Notes: a model not told the origin generated them from the sequence alone. A stretch of DNA of 64,000 nt from Streptomyces calvus (GCF_006782915.1 NZ_VCNP01000056.1:434001-498000); one strand, 5' to 3'. Counted from the first letter of the stretch, positions 1-7,721 are shown. Translations and numbers: made by a program.

Positions 1-331
1 TGAACGACTGGAACATGAACCCGATCCGGTCGCGTCGCAGCCGGGTCAGTTCACCGTCCTTCAGACCCGTGATCTCGGTGTCGCCCAGCCACACCTGTCC
101 GGCGGAAACGGTGTCCAGTCCCGCCAGGCAGTGCATGAGCGTCGACTTCCCGGACCCGGACGGCCCCATCACCGCGGTGAACCGCCCGCGCACGATGTCC
201 ACGTCGACACGGTCCAGGGCGAGCACGGTCGTCTCGCCGGAGCCGTACGCCTTGGTGAGACCGCGGGCGCGGGCCGCGATCCCGTCGGCCGGCGCGAGGC
301 CGGGGGCGTGCTCCGCGGCAGGTGTGGGCAT
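1..331 (-). CDS. ABC transporter ATP-binding protein (N-terminal part, runs off the window)
   Basis: The first 110 codons of an ATPase subunit of a MacB/LolD-type ABC exporter are present. A Walker A motif (GPSGSGKST) sits near residue 55, preceded by the usual ALDRVDVDI strand, and the visible part ends at the Q-loop (FMFQSF). The start is the ATG at 331. The N-terminus carries about 20 extra residues before the ABC fold (MPTPAAEHAPGLAPADGIAA). In this family the ATPase is normally followed by an FtsX-like permease, which would lie to the left of the window. Signature and Walker B motifs are not visible, so substrate and partner cannot be named. Confidence 0.9.
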   Translation of the reverse strand, partial: MPTPAAEHAPGLAPADGIAARARGLTKAYGSGETTVLALDRVDVDIVRGRFTAVMGPSGSGKSTLMHCLAGLDTVSAGQVWLGDTEITGLKDGELTRLRRDRIGFMFQSF

Positions 332-507
332 GGCCGCCTCCTCCGGGTGGATGTCGGGCCGTACCGGTCGCGCCCGAGCGTAATGTGATCCGGCCCACAC
401 TCGGTATCCCCCATGGGTGCGGGTCGGTCTCCACCTCAGGTCCGGTTTCCGGGTCCGATCCCCGATGGCGGTGTAAGGGGCACCCTTTTTCGCCCGGCCG
501 ACGGCAC

Positions 508-543
508 TTGCCGTTGCTAGCATTCCGGCGCTAGCTTCAAGGT
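508..543 (+). promoter_or_regulatory. Promoter and operator of the RHH/Fic-like pair, likely leaderless
   Basis: A -35-like TTGCCG (508-513) and a -10-like TAGCTT (532-537) are separated by 18 bp. The -10 ends 6 nt before the ATG at 544, so transcription would begin at or next to the start codon; no proper Shine-Dalgarno lies upstream. Two GCTAGC hexamers (516-521 and 530-535, 8 bp apart) form an inverted repeat over the -10 region, as expected for autoregulation by the ribbon-helix-helix protein. The rest of 332-507 shows nothing else recognisable. Confidence 0.5.
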
Positions 544-783
544 ATGGCGAAGACCCAGCTGAACGTGCGCGTGGACGAGGGAACCGCCCGCGCGGCCCGA
601 GAGCGGGCCCTGGCCCGCGGCATGAGCGTCAACCGCTACATCGAGGAACTGGTGCGGCAGGACACCGGCGAGGCCGGCCGCGCGTTCGTCGACGCCGCCG
701 CCGACTTCATGAAGCAGTACGAGAGCGTCTTCGCCGAGGAGTTCGGCAAGGACCGCGAGGGCGCACGCGAAGGCGGCCGCTGA
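544..783 (+). CDS. Ribbon-helix-helix (Arc/CopG-like) antitoxin
   Basis: This 79-residue protein has an N-terminal ribbon-helix-helix pattern: a short beta strand (TQLNVRVDEGT) followed by two helices ending in MSVNRYIEELVRQ. The acidic C-terminus is typical of antitoxins that wrap around a toxin. RHH proteins bind DNA as dimers through the strand and usually repress their own operon. The downstream gene starts 4 nt after the stop, so the two are cotranscribed and probably form a toxin-antitoxin pair. The start at 544 fits the strand pattern and the likely leaderless promoter. It could also be a plain transcription regulator. Confidence 0.8.
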   Translation: MAKTQLNVRVDEGTARAARERALARGMSVNRYIEELVRQDTGEAGRAFVDAAADFMKQYESVFAEEFGKDREGAREGGR

Positions 784-787
784 CCCC

Positions 788-1162
788 TTGGACCACCTGC
801 GCATCGACCTCGCCTGGCTGCTCATGCTCGCCGAGCAGCAGACCCCGGGCGACCCCCAGGTCACCGACTGGGGCGCCCTGGTCGCCGCCGTCGCACGCCA
901 CGAGGCCGAGATCTTCGACGTCCCCGTCTACGACAGCCCGCACGCCCGCGCCGCCGCCCTCCTCCAACTGCTGATCCACGTCCCGGCGCTGGAACGCTCC
1001 AACGCCCTGTTCGCCTCCGCGGTCGCCTACGCCTACCTCGTGGCCGGCGGTCTGAAGGTCGTCACCACGCCGGAGCAGGTGCGCGACCTGGCCCGGCTGG
1101 TCAAGAGCGGCGAGGCGACCGTGGCGGACATCGCCGCCGAGCTGCGCCGCTGGAGCGAGTGA
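788..1162 (+). CDS. Fic/Doc-like toxin component with degenerate active-site motif
   Basis: This 124-residue, mostly helical protein matches in size and position the small 'Fic family toxin' partners that Streptomyces pairs with RHH antitoxins. It begins at TTG 788, 4 nt after the antitoxin stop; no better start is in frame. Doc-type toxins transfer a phosphate or nucleotide to a target using HxFx(D/E)GN(K/G)R. Here the corresponding stretch, His64 onward, reads HVPALERSN: the histidine remains but the Phe, acid, Gly-Asn and Arg pattern is not conserved. It may be catalytically altered or inactive. The stop abuts the stop of the convergent methyltransferase gene. Confidence 0.6.
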   Translation: MDHLRIDLAWLLMLAEQQTPGDPQVTDWGALVAAVARHEAEIFDVPVYDSPHARAAALLQLLIHVPALERSNALFASAVAYAYLVAGGLKVVTTPEQVRDLARLVKSGEATVADIAAELRRWSE

Positions 1163-1864
1163 TCAGCTCCCGTCGGCCGCCGCGTCGTCCACCGGCCGCC
1201 ACGCCGTCCCGATCACGCAGTACGAGGTGGGCAGGACCGGCCCCTTCTCCGGCATCAGCGTCCGCCGGTAGGGCCCGAGTTCGAACCCCGCCTCGCGCAG
1301 CGCGGCGACCGGTTCCCGCGCGACATGGCAGCCGCCGGCCAGCGGCGGCCACACCGTCCGGTCCAGCGCCCGCTGGGTGAGGTTCATGAGCCGGCCGCCG
1401 CCCAGCCCGTGTTCGAAGAACCGCACCTCGCCACCCGGCCGCAGCACCCGCCTGACCTCGGCCAGCGCCCGCGGCACGTCCCGCACGCTGCACAGCACCA
1501 GCGAGAGCACCGCCGCGTCGAACGCCTCGCTCTTGACCGGCAGCGCCTCCGCCACACCCGGCGCCACGTCCACCGGCACCTCCGCGCGCAGCGCGGCCTC
1601 CACGGCCAGGGTGCGCAGGTCCCGTTCCGGTTCGATGGCGACGATCTCCGAGACCGTGTCCGGGTAGTGCGCGAAGTTCAGGCCGTTGCCCGCGCCGATC
1701 TCGATCACCCGGCCGGACAGCCCGCCGAGCAGTCTGCGCCGCACCGTCGCCATGCCCGCGCGGGTCTCCGCGGCCACACTCACCCGGGCGTAGCAGCGGG
1801 CGAACAGCGGATGGTGCACGGGATCGCGCGCCGTCTTCGCGGAGCGGCCGGACCGAGGCTGCAT
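1163..1864 (-). CDS. Class I SAM-dependent methyltransferase
   Basis: This 233-residue protein has the Rossmann-type methyltransferase signature: motif I IEIGAGNGLNF near residue 54, an acidic loop (IEPE) that should hold the ribose, and the later RRVLRPGGEV strand typical of UbiE/METTL7-like small-molecule methyltransferases. A GGGAGG ribosome site lies upstream of the ATG at 1864. It is not in the biotin operon, whose last gene ends at 1931, but lies on the same strand behind it. The substrate cannot be deduced; BioC, the biotin-pathway methyltransferase, is an alternative suggested only by location. Confidence 0.8.
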   Translation of the reverse strand: MQPRSGRSAKTARDPVHHPLFARCYARVSVAAETRAGMATVRRRLLGGLSGRVIEIGAGNGLNFAHYPDTVSEIVAIEPERDLRTLAVEAALRAEVPVDVAPGVAEALPVKSEAFDAAVLSLVLCSVRDVPRALAEVRRVLRPGGEVRFFEHGLGGGRLMNLTQRALDRTVWPPLAGGCHVAREPVAALREAGFELGPYRRTLMPEKGPVLPTSYCVIGTAWRPVDDAAADGS

Positions 1865-1930
1865 GTGGACCTCCCCAGGAGCGACTACGGCGATTCTCCC
1901 CCGGACGGGCTGCCCGCACCCCCGCTGCGG

Positions 1931-2647
1931 TCAGGGCGCCTCACGCACCCGGAACGCCTCCGCGTCCCAGGTGCCCTCCAGCCGGGGCGCCAGCCAGTGC
2001 GGCGCCGCCGCCCGGAACACGGCGGGGTCGAGCAGCCCCGCCCCGGCCGGCACGGCCCCCAGCAGCGGAACCCCCGTCACGTCCGGCAGGTCCAGCAGGT
2101 TGCAGCGCGCCGCCAGATCCGGCTCCGCCGGCCAGCTGCCGACCACCACACCCGCCGGGTCCAGACCCCGCCCGCGCAGTTCGCGGACCGTCAGCTCCGT
2201 GGTGTTCAGGGTGCCGAGCCCCGCCCGGGCCACCACCAGCACCGGTGCGGACAGCAGCTCCGCCGCGTCCGCCAGCGTCCCGCCCGCCGCGTCGAACCGC
2301 ACCAGCAGCCCGCCCGCGCCCTCCACCAGCACCAGATCGTGCTCGGTGGCCAGCTTGGCGGCCCGCTCCGCGACCTCGTGCGGATGCACGGGCGCCCGCC
2401 CGGCCCGCCGCGACGCCGTGGCCGGCGCCAACGGGTCCGGATAACGGGCGACTTCGGCCGCCGTCACCGCTCCCGCCAGCCGCGCGACCTCCTCGGCGTC
2501 CCCGGGCTCGTCCGGCCCGACGCCCGTCTGCGCCGCCTTCAGCACGGCCACCGAGCGGCCGGCCGCCAGCGCCGCCGCGGCGACCGCGGCCGTCACCACC
2601 GTCTTGCCGACCTCGGTGTCCGTGCCCGTGACCACCATCACCGGCAT
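1931..2647 (-). CDS. bioD: Dethiobiotin synthetase
   Basis: BioD closes the ureido ring of dethiobiotin from 7,8-diaminononanoate, CO2 and ATP, the third step of biotin ring assembly. The 238-residue product begins with MVVTGTDTEVGKT, the family's P-loop. It also shows KAAQTGV, the diaminononanoate/ATP-contacting segment, and VEGAGGLLV near residue 117. The ATG at 2647 lies 1 nt past the bioA stop, so the two are coupled; an upstream in-frame start would lie within bioA. It is the last gene of bioB-bioA-bioD. Confidence 0.95.
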   Translation of the reverse strand: MPVMVVTGTDTEVGKTVVTAAVAAAALAAGRSVAVLKAAQTGVGPDEPGDAEEVARLAGAVTAAEVARYPDPLAPATASRRAGRAPVHPHEVAERAAKLATEHDLVLVEGAGGLLVRFDAAGGTLADAAELLSAPVLVVARAGLGTLNTTELTVRELRGRGLDPAGVVVGSWPAEPDLAARCNLLDLPDVTGVPLLGAVPAGAGLLDPAVFRAAAPHWLAPRLEGTWDAEAFRVREAP

Positions 2648-2648
2648 G

Positions 2649-3929
2649 TCATCCCTCCTTCGCCGCAGCGCACACCGCACGCGCGATGCGCGCCACGTCC
2701 GCGTCACCCGTCACGTACGGCGGCATGGTGTACACGAGATCCCGGAACGGCCGCAGCCACACGCCCTCACGCACCGCCGCCGCCGTGGCCGCCGCCATGT
2801 CGACCGGGTGGTCGAGCTGCACGACACCGATCGCGCCCAGCACCCGCACCTCGCGGACCCCCGGCAGATCCGCCGCCGGGGCCAGGCCCGCGCGCAGTCC
2901 CGCCTCGATCCGCTTGACCTCGGCGAGCCAGTCCTGCCCGAGCAGCAGCTCGACGGAGGCGCAGGCCACGGCCGCCGCCAGCGGATTGCCCATGAACGTC
3001 GGGCCGTGCGCCAGCACCGGAACGTCACCGCGCGAGATGCCCTCGGCCACCCGCGCGGTGCACAGCGTCGCCGCCATGGTCAGATATCCGCCGGTCAGCG
3101 CCTTGCCCAGGCACATCACATCGGGCGTCACCGCCGCGTGGTCCGCGGCGAACAGCGCGCCGGTGCGGCCGAACCCGGTCGCGATCTCGTCGAACACCAG
3201 CAGCACGTCGTGCTCGTCGCAGGCCTCGCGCAGCACCCGCAGGTACGCGGGGGAGTGGAACCGCATCCCGCCCGCGCCCTGCACCACCGGCTCCACGATC
3301 ACCGCGGCCAGTTCGTCCGCGTGCCGCCCGATCAGCTCCCGCAGATGGCCGGCGTACGACTCCTCGTACCGCTCGGGCGGGGCGTCGGCGAACACCTGAC
3401 GGGGCAGCACGCCCGACCACAGCTCGTGCATGCCGCCCTCGGGGTCGCACACCGACATCGGCTGCCAGGTGTCGCCGTGGTAGCCGCCCCGCCAGGTCAG
3501 CAGCCGCCGCTTGTGCGGCCTGCCCAGCGAACGCCAGTACTGCAGGCACATCTTGACCGCGACCTCGACCGACACCGACCCGGAGTCGGCCAGGAACACG
3601 TGCTCCAGACCTTCCGGCGTCATGTCGACGAGGAGCTTCGCCAGCCGCACGGCGGGCTCGTGCGTGAGCCCGCCGAACATCACATGGCTCATCCGGGACA
3701 GCTGCTCCGCGGCCGCCTCGTTGAGCACCGGGTGGTTGTAGCCGTGGACGGCCGACCACCAGGACGACATCCCGTCGACGAGTTCGCCCGAGCCGTCGGC
3801 GAGCTTCAGCCGCACCCCGCTCGCCGACTCCACGACGAGCGGTTCCTGCCGGCCCGGCATGGGCCCGTACGGGTGCCAGACGTGCCGCCGGTCGAGTTCC
3901 AGCAGCCCGGCGACCGACAGCTCAGGCAT
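2649..3929 (-). CDS. bioA: Adenosylmethionine-8-amino-7-oxononanoate aminotransferase
   Basis: BioA is the PLP enzyme that converts 8-amino-7-oxononanoate to 7,8-diaminononanoate using SAM as amino donor. The 426-residue length is normal. Visible signatures are HVWHPYGPM at the N-terminus, SSWWSAVHGYNHP, the cofactor-binding FDEIATGFGRTG and the Schiff-base lysine in LGKALTGGY. Its ATG lies 8 nt inside the end of bioB, so translation is coupled. Gene order bioB-bioA-bioD on one strand, facing bioF, is common in actinomycetes. Confidence 0.96.
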   Translation of the reverse strand: MPELSVAGLLELDRRHVWHPYGPMPGRQEPLVVESASGVRLKLADGSGELVDGMSSWWSAVHGYNHPVLNEAAAEQLSRMSHVMFGGLTHEPAVRLAKLLVDMTPEGLEHVFLADSGSVSVEVAVKMCLQYWRSLGRPHKRRLLTWRGGYHGDTWQPMSVCDPEGGMHELWSGVLPRQVFADAPPERYEESYAGHLRELIGRHADELAAVIVEPVVQGAGGMRFHSPAYLRVLREACDEHDVLLVFDEIATGFGRTGALFAADHAAVTPDVMCLGKALTGGYLTMAATLCTARVAEGISRGDVPVLAHGPTFMGNPLAAAVACASVELLLGQDWLAEVKRIEAGLRAGLAPAADLPGVREVRVLGAIGVVQLDHPVDMAAATAAAVREGVWLRPFRDLVYTMPPYVTGDADVARIARAVCAAAKEG

Positions 3930-5088
3930 TGGGGGCGAGATCCGTTCCCGCGCCGCGGCGGCGCACGGCGACCAGATCGGTGCGCGGCCCGTCGGCCGGG
4001 TGCGCCGACTCCCCTGCGGACTCCCCGGCCGCCGGCGCGGAACCGCACGTCCCGCCGCCTCCGTGCGACCCGCATCCGCCGCCCGTCCGGTGCTCGGGCA
4101 GCGTCACCTGCTCGGCGCCCTCCACCTCGAAACCGGCGTCCGCGATCATCTCCAGGTCGGCCCTGCCCGCCTGGCCCTCGCTGGTGAGGTAGTCACCGAG
4201 GAAGATCGAGTTGGCCAGGTGCAGGGCGAGCGGCTGCATCGTGCGCAGGTGCACCTCGCGGCCGCCCGCGATCCGCACCTCGACGTCCGGGCAGACGAAC
4301 CGCACCATCGCCAGGATGCGCAGGCACCGCTGCGGGGTCAGGTTCCACTCCTTGGCGAGCGGTGTCCCCTCGAACGGGATCAGGAAGTTGACCGGCACCG
4401 AGTCCGGGTCCAGCTCGCGCAGCGAGAAGACCACGTCGACCAGGTCCTCGTCGCTCTCGCCCATGCCCGCGATCAGACCCGAGCAGGCGGACAGCCCGGC
4501 CGCGTGCGCCTTCTGCACCGTGTCCACGCGGTCGGCGTAGGTGTGCGTGGTCGTGATGTCCCCGTACGTCGACTCCGACGTGTTGAGGTTGTGGTTGTAG
4601 GCGTCCGCGCCCGCCTCGCGCAGCCGCTCCGCCTGGCCCTCGGAGAGCAGTCCGAGGCAGGCGCACACCTCGACGCCCTCGTTCTGCTCCTTGATGGCCC
4701 TGATGGTGTCGGAGACCCGGTCCACGTCGCGGTCGGTCGGACCGCGGCCGCTGGCCACCAGGCACACCCGCTTGGCGCCGCCCGCGAGCCCGGCGGCCGC
4801 CGCCTGCGACGCCTCGTCAGGCTTCAGCCAGGTGTACTTCAGGATGTCGGCCTTCGAGCCGAGCCGCTGGGAGCAGTAGGAGCAGTCCTCCGGGCACAGG
4901 CCGGACTTGAGATTGACGAGATAGTTGAGTTTCACCCGTCGGCCGAACCAGTGCCGGCGCACCTTTCCGGCCGCGGCCACCACATCGAGCAGGTCGTCGT
5001 CGGACGTCGCGAGGACGGCCAGTGCTTCCGCGCGGGTCGGCGTCTCGCGCCGAAGCCCCTTGTCCACCAGCGTGTTCAGCAGGTCCAT
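3922..5088 (-). CDS. bioB: Biotin synthase with a Gly/Cys/His-rich C-terminal tail
   Basis: BioB is a radical-SAM enzyme that inserts sulfur into dethiobiotin. The SAM cluster motif CxxxCxxC is Cys65, Cys69 and Cys72 (CPEDCSYC). The core ends near residue 330 with the LTSEGQAG region. A tail of about 50 residues follows, including GGGCGSHGGGGTCG, which shorter homologues such as the E. coli enzyme lack; it might hold metal or help cluster repair. The ATG at 5088 gives 388 residues; longer readings would run over the divergent bioF start. Confidence 0.95.
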   Translation of the reverse strand: MDLLNTLVDKGLRRETPTRAEALAVLATSDDDLLDVVAAAGKVRRHWFGRRVKLNYLVNLKSGLCPEDCSYCSQRLGSKADILKYTWLKPDEASQAAAAGLAGGAKRVCLVASGRGPTDRDVDRVSDTIRAIKEQNEGVEVCACLGLLSEGQAERLREAGADAYNHNLNTSESTYGDITTTHTYADRVDTVQKAHAAGLSACSGLIAGMGESDEDLVDVVFSLRELDPDSVPVNFLIPFEGTPLAKEWNLTPQRCLRILAMVRFVCPDVEVRIAGGREVHLRTMQPLALHLANSIFLGDYLTSEGQAGRADLEMIADAGFEVEGAEQVTLPEHRTGGGCGSHGGGGTCGSAPAAGESAGESAHPADGPRTDLVAVRRRGAGTDLAPNA

Positions 5089-5156
5089 GAGAGCCGATCC
5101 TGTCCTACCGGACCCGCTCCGGCCAAGGAGAGTTCGTACAACAGAGGCGCTTCGAG

Positions 5157-5174
5157 GTGTGGGTATTGCCACAC
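5157..5174. promoter_or_regulatory. Palindrome between divergent bioB and bioF (candidate operator)
   Basis: GTGTGG and CCACAC (5157-5162 and 5169-5174) form a perfect inverted repeat with a 6-nt centre (GTATTG). It lies in the 145-bp space between the divergent starts at 5088 and 5234, the place where a biotin repressor would control both directions. It does not look like a BirA box. A possible bioF -10 (TAGTGT, 5197-5202) lies just downstream. The regulator is unknown. Confidence 0.35.
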
Positions 5175-5233
5175 GGTGGTCCGGCTGTCCGCCCGCTAGT
5201 GTCTGTGCACTGCCTACAAATCCCGGAGGAGCC

Positions 5234-6361
5234 ATGGCGTTCGGCTGGATCGACGGACAGGCCGAGTCGCGGCGCCGGGCCGGACTCGTCCGCACGCTGC
5301 GCCCGCGGGCCGCCGGCACACCGCTCCTCGATCTGGCGAGCAACGACTACCTGGGCCTGACCCGCCATCCGGAGGTCGTCGAGGGCGCGGCCCGCGCCGC
5401 GCGGACCTGGGGCGGCGGTTCGACCGGGTCCCGGCTCGTCACCGGCACCACCGAACTCCACGCCGAGCTGGAGCGCGAGCTGGCCGGTTTCTGCGGCTTC
5501 GAGGCGGCCCTGGTCTTCTCCTCCGGCTACGCCGCCAACCTCGCCGCCGTCACCGCGCTGGCCCCGCACGGCTCGCTGGTCGTCTCCGACGCGGGCAACC
5601 ACGCCTCGCTGATCGACGGCTGCCGACTGGCCCGCGGAACCACCCAGGTGGCCGCGCACGCCGACCCCGACGCCGTGCGCAAGGCGCTGAGCGGGCACGA
5701 CGGCCCGGCCGTCGCGGTGTCCGACACGGTGTTCTCGGTGGACGGCGACGCCGCGCCGCTCGCCGGGCTGGCCGGGGCGTGCCGGGAGCACGGTGCGGGT
5801 CTGGTGCTCGACGACGCGCACGGCCTCGGCGTGCTCGGCGACGGCGGCCGGGGCGCCCCGCACGCGGCGGGACTCGCGGGCGCCGACGACGTCGTCGTGA
5901 CGGTGACGCTGTCCAAGTCGCTGGGCAGCCAGGGCGGGGCGGTGCTCGGCCCGTCCCGGGTGATCGACCATCTGGTCAACGCGGCACGGACGTTCATCTT
6001 CGACACCGGGCTCGCCCCGGCGGCGGCGGGCGCCGCGCTGGCGGCGCTCCGGCTGCTGCGCCGGGAACCGGGGCGTGCGGCGCGGGCCCGCGCGGTGGCG
6101 CGGGAGCTGCACACCCGGCTGACGGCCGCGGGTCTGGAAGCGGTGCGTCCGGACGCCGCGGTCGTCTCCGTGCGCGCACCGTCCCCGGAGCAGGCCGTGC
6201 GATGGGCGGCCGACTGCCGGGCGGCCGGCCTGTCCGTGGGCTGTTTCCGTCCTCCTTCCGTGCCCGACGGCATCCCACGGCTCAGGCTGACCGCCCGCGC
6301 GGACCTGTCCGGGGCGGAGATCGAACGCGCTGTACGGGTGATCGGCGAAACGCGACCATGA
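5234..6361 (+). CDS. bioF: 8-amino-7-oxononanoate synthase
   Basis: BioF condenses a pimeloyl thioester with L-alanine, the first step of biotin ring assembly. The 375-residue product has the alpha-oxoamine synthase fold: LASNDYLGLTRHPEV at the N-terminus, GGGSTGSRLVTG, DDAHGLGVLG, and the PLP lysine in TLSKSLGSQGG. The ATG at 5234 follows a GGAGGA site at 5225-5230, so the longer in-frame reading upstream is not used. It is transcribed away from bioBAD. Confidence 0.96.
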   Translation: MAFGWIDGQAESRRRAGLVRTLRPRAAGTPLLDLASNDYLGLTRHPEVVEGAARAARTWGGGSTGSRLVTGTTELHAELERELAGFCGFEAALVFSSGYAANLAAVTALAPHGSLVVSDAGNHASLIDGCRLARGTTQVAAHADPDAVRKALSGHDGPAVAVSDTVFSVDGDAAPLAGLAGACREHGAGLVLDDAHGLGVLGDGGRGAPHAAGLAGADDVVVTVTLSKSLGSQGGAVLGPSRVIDHLVNAARTFIFDTGLAPAAAGAALAALRLLRREPGRAARARAVARELHTRLTAAGLEAVRPDAAVVSVRAPSPEQAVRWAADCRAAGLSVGCFRPPSVPDGIPRLRLTARADLSGAEIERAVRVIGETRP

Positions 6362-6429
6362 GTCGGCGGGGCACGGCCGTGCGTCGCTCGATGACGTGAC
6401 GGTTCGTTCGGGTCGGTTGGTCGGTTGGT

Positions 6430-6490
6430 CGGTGAGGTCGGTCGGTTGATCGGTGAGGTCGGTCAGTGGTCGGTGAGGTCGGTCAGTGGA
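6430..6490. repeat. Three tandem copies of a 20-bp unit
   Basis: The unit CGGTGAGGTCGGTCAGTGGT occurs at 6451-6470 and 6471-6490 (19 of 20 identical), with a diverged copy at 6430-6450. TCGGTTGG-like motifs precede it from about 6411. It lies between convergent bioF and the DUF397 gene, and no hairpin terminator was seen there. Confidence 0.8.
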
Positions 6491-6541
6491 GGTGGCGTCG
6501 CAGCGGCGGACGGGACGTCCCGCCGGTCGTTGCGAGGCCGG

Positions 6542-6766
6542 TCATCGGACCGCGGTGACGAACTCCGTCCAGCTCTCGGGGGAGAAGAGCAGGGCGGGCC
6601 CGGCCGGGGCCTTGGAGTCGCGCACCGCGAGCAGTCCGGCCAGGGGGCCGGCGGCCGGCCGGGCCGTCTCCACACAGTTGTTCGCACCCGTGCTGTAGCT
6701 GCTGCGCAGCCATCGCGCACCGTGCAGTGCGAGGCTGGAGGTGATGGTCCGAGGCGGTGTGGGCAT
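6542..6766 (-). CDS. DUF397 domain protein
   Basis: This 74-residue protein matches the DUF397 family found next to WhiJ-type regulators: the central RWLRSSYSTGANNCVETA and the ending FSPESWTEFVTAV are characteristic. A GGAGG site lies just upstream of the ATG at 6766, 9 nt after the stop of the HTH gene, so the two are cotranscribed. DUF397 partners are thought to act with their HTH protein in developmental control; the biochemical role is not established. Confidence 0.9.
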   Translation of the reverse strand: MPTPPRTITSSLALHGARWLRSSYSTGANNCVETARPAAGPLAGLLAVRDSKAPAGPALLFSPESWTEFVTAVR

Positions 6767-6775
6767 GATGCCTCC

Positions 6776-7636
6776 TTACGCGCCGGCTGCCGCGCCGGCG
6801 ATGAAATCCAACGAGTCCTCTGGTGAAAGGGCGTGGACCGAAAGGGCGTTGAAGGCCTCCAGGTACGCCCTGAGGTCTTCTTTCCGCTCCAGATGGAGGC
6901 TACTCGTCAAGTGGTCGAGAACAACCACGTCCAGATCAGAAGTGCGCGAAAACGAAAAGATGACGAAAGGACCGGTCACGCCGATGTGCGCCCCCGCGCT
7001 GAACGGCAGTACCTGCAAGCGCACTTGAGGGAGCCGGGCCGCCTCCACCAGCCGGGTCAGCTGCCGGGCCATCACACCGGGACCGCCCACCTCGCGGCGC
7101 AGCACCGCCTCGTCCAGGACCGCGCTCAGCTCCAGCGGCGGATCCGCCCGCAGCACGTCCTGCCGGGCCAGCCGGACCTCCACCAGGGCGTCGAGCCGTT
7201 CCTCCGACGCGCCCTCCAGGGCCGCCTTCGTCACGGCGCGCGCGTACTCCGGGGTCTGCAGCAGCCCGGGGATCACCGTGGTCTCCAGGGTGCGCATCGC
7301 GCTGGCCTGCGACTCCAGACTGATGAAGTCCCGGTAGGTGGGCGGCAGCACCCCGCGGTAGGCGTGCCACCAGTGGTGCCGGCCGGTGCCGTCGCCCGCG
7401 CCCGAGAGCACCAGGAGCAGCTCCCGCAGCTGGGCGTCGCCCACGCCGTAGACATCGAGCAGTAACCGGACATCGGCCGGTTTCACTCCGCTCGTGCCGG
7501 TCTCGATCCGGCTCACCTTCGACTGGTGCCAGCCCGCCAGCCGGGCCGCCTCGCCACTGGTGAGTCCGGCCGAGTTGCGCAACGCGCGCAGTTCCGCGCC
7601 CAGCTTCCGGCGGCGCACCGCGGGACCGTGCTGCAT
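6776..7636 (-). CDS. WhiJ-like XRE-family regulator with DUF5753 domain and a TTA codon
   Basis: This 286-residue protein has an N-terminal XRE helix-turn-helix (LTSGEAARLAGWHQSKVSRIE, residues about 25-45) and the C-terminal DUF5753 ligand/partner domain. It heads a two-gene unit with the DUF397 gene and faces an anti-sigma-like ATPase gene, the classic WhiJ/AbaA-type arrangement tied to sporulation and antibiotic control in Streptomyces. Leu58 is encoded by TTA (minus strand, 7465-7463), in frame with the start at 7636. TTA is rare here and needs the bldA tRNA, so translation probably depends on developmental stage. Confidence 0.9.
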   Translation of the reverse strand: MQHGPAVRRRKLGAELRALRNSAGLTSGEAARLAGWHQSKVSRIETGTSGVKPADVRLLLDVYGVGDAQLRELLLVLSGAGDGTGRHHWWHAYRGVLPPTYRDFISLESQASAMRTLETTVIPGLLQTPEYARAVTKAALEGASEERLDALVEVRLARQDVLRADPPLELSAVLDEAVLRREVGGPGVMARQLTRLVEAARLPQVRLQVLPFSAGAHIGVTGPFVIFSFSRTSDLDVVVLDHLTSSLHLERKEDLRAYLEAFNALSVHALSPEDSLDFIAGAAAGA

Positions 7637-7711
7637 GGGCTTCTCCTTACTCCTTCCGAGCCGCCCCTATACGGTCTCCCGTCGCAGAGTTCACCGCTTT
7701 GAGCGACAGAT

Positions 7712-7721
7712 ATATGCATAT
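7712..7721. promoter_or_regulatory. AT-rich palindrome between the WhiJ-like gene and the ATPase gene
   Basis: ATATGCATAT is a perfect 10-bp palindrome inside an unusually AT-rich patch of the 212-bp divergent intergenic region (7637-7848). It is placed where the XRE protein could bind to control both directions. No clear -35/-10 pair could be assigned. Confidence 0.3.

Noticed and set aside
1325..2917. A 530-codon open frame on the plus strand over the methyltransferase and bioD.
   Set aside because: It is antisense to genes with clear families, Arg/Pro/His-rich and without motifs, as expected of a shadow frame in high-GC DNA.
5089..5233. A BirA-type operator for the bio genes.
   Set aside because: No match to the long BirA palindrome was found; only the GTGTGG/CCACAC repeat is present.
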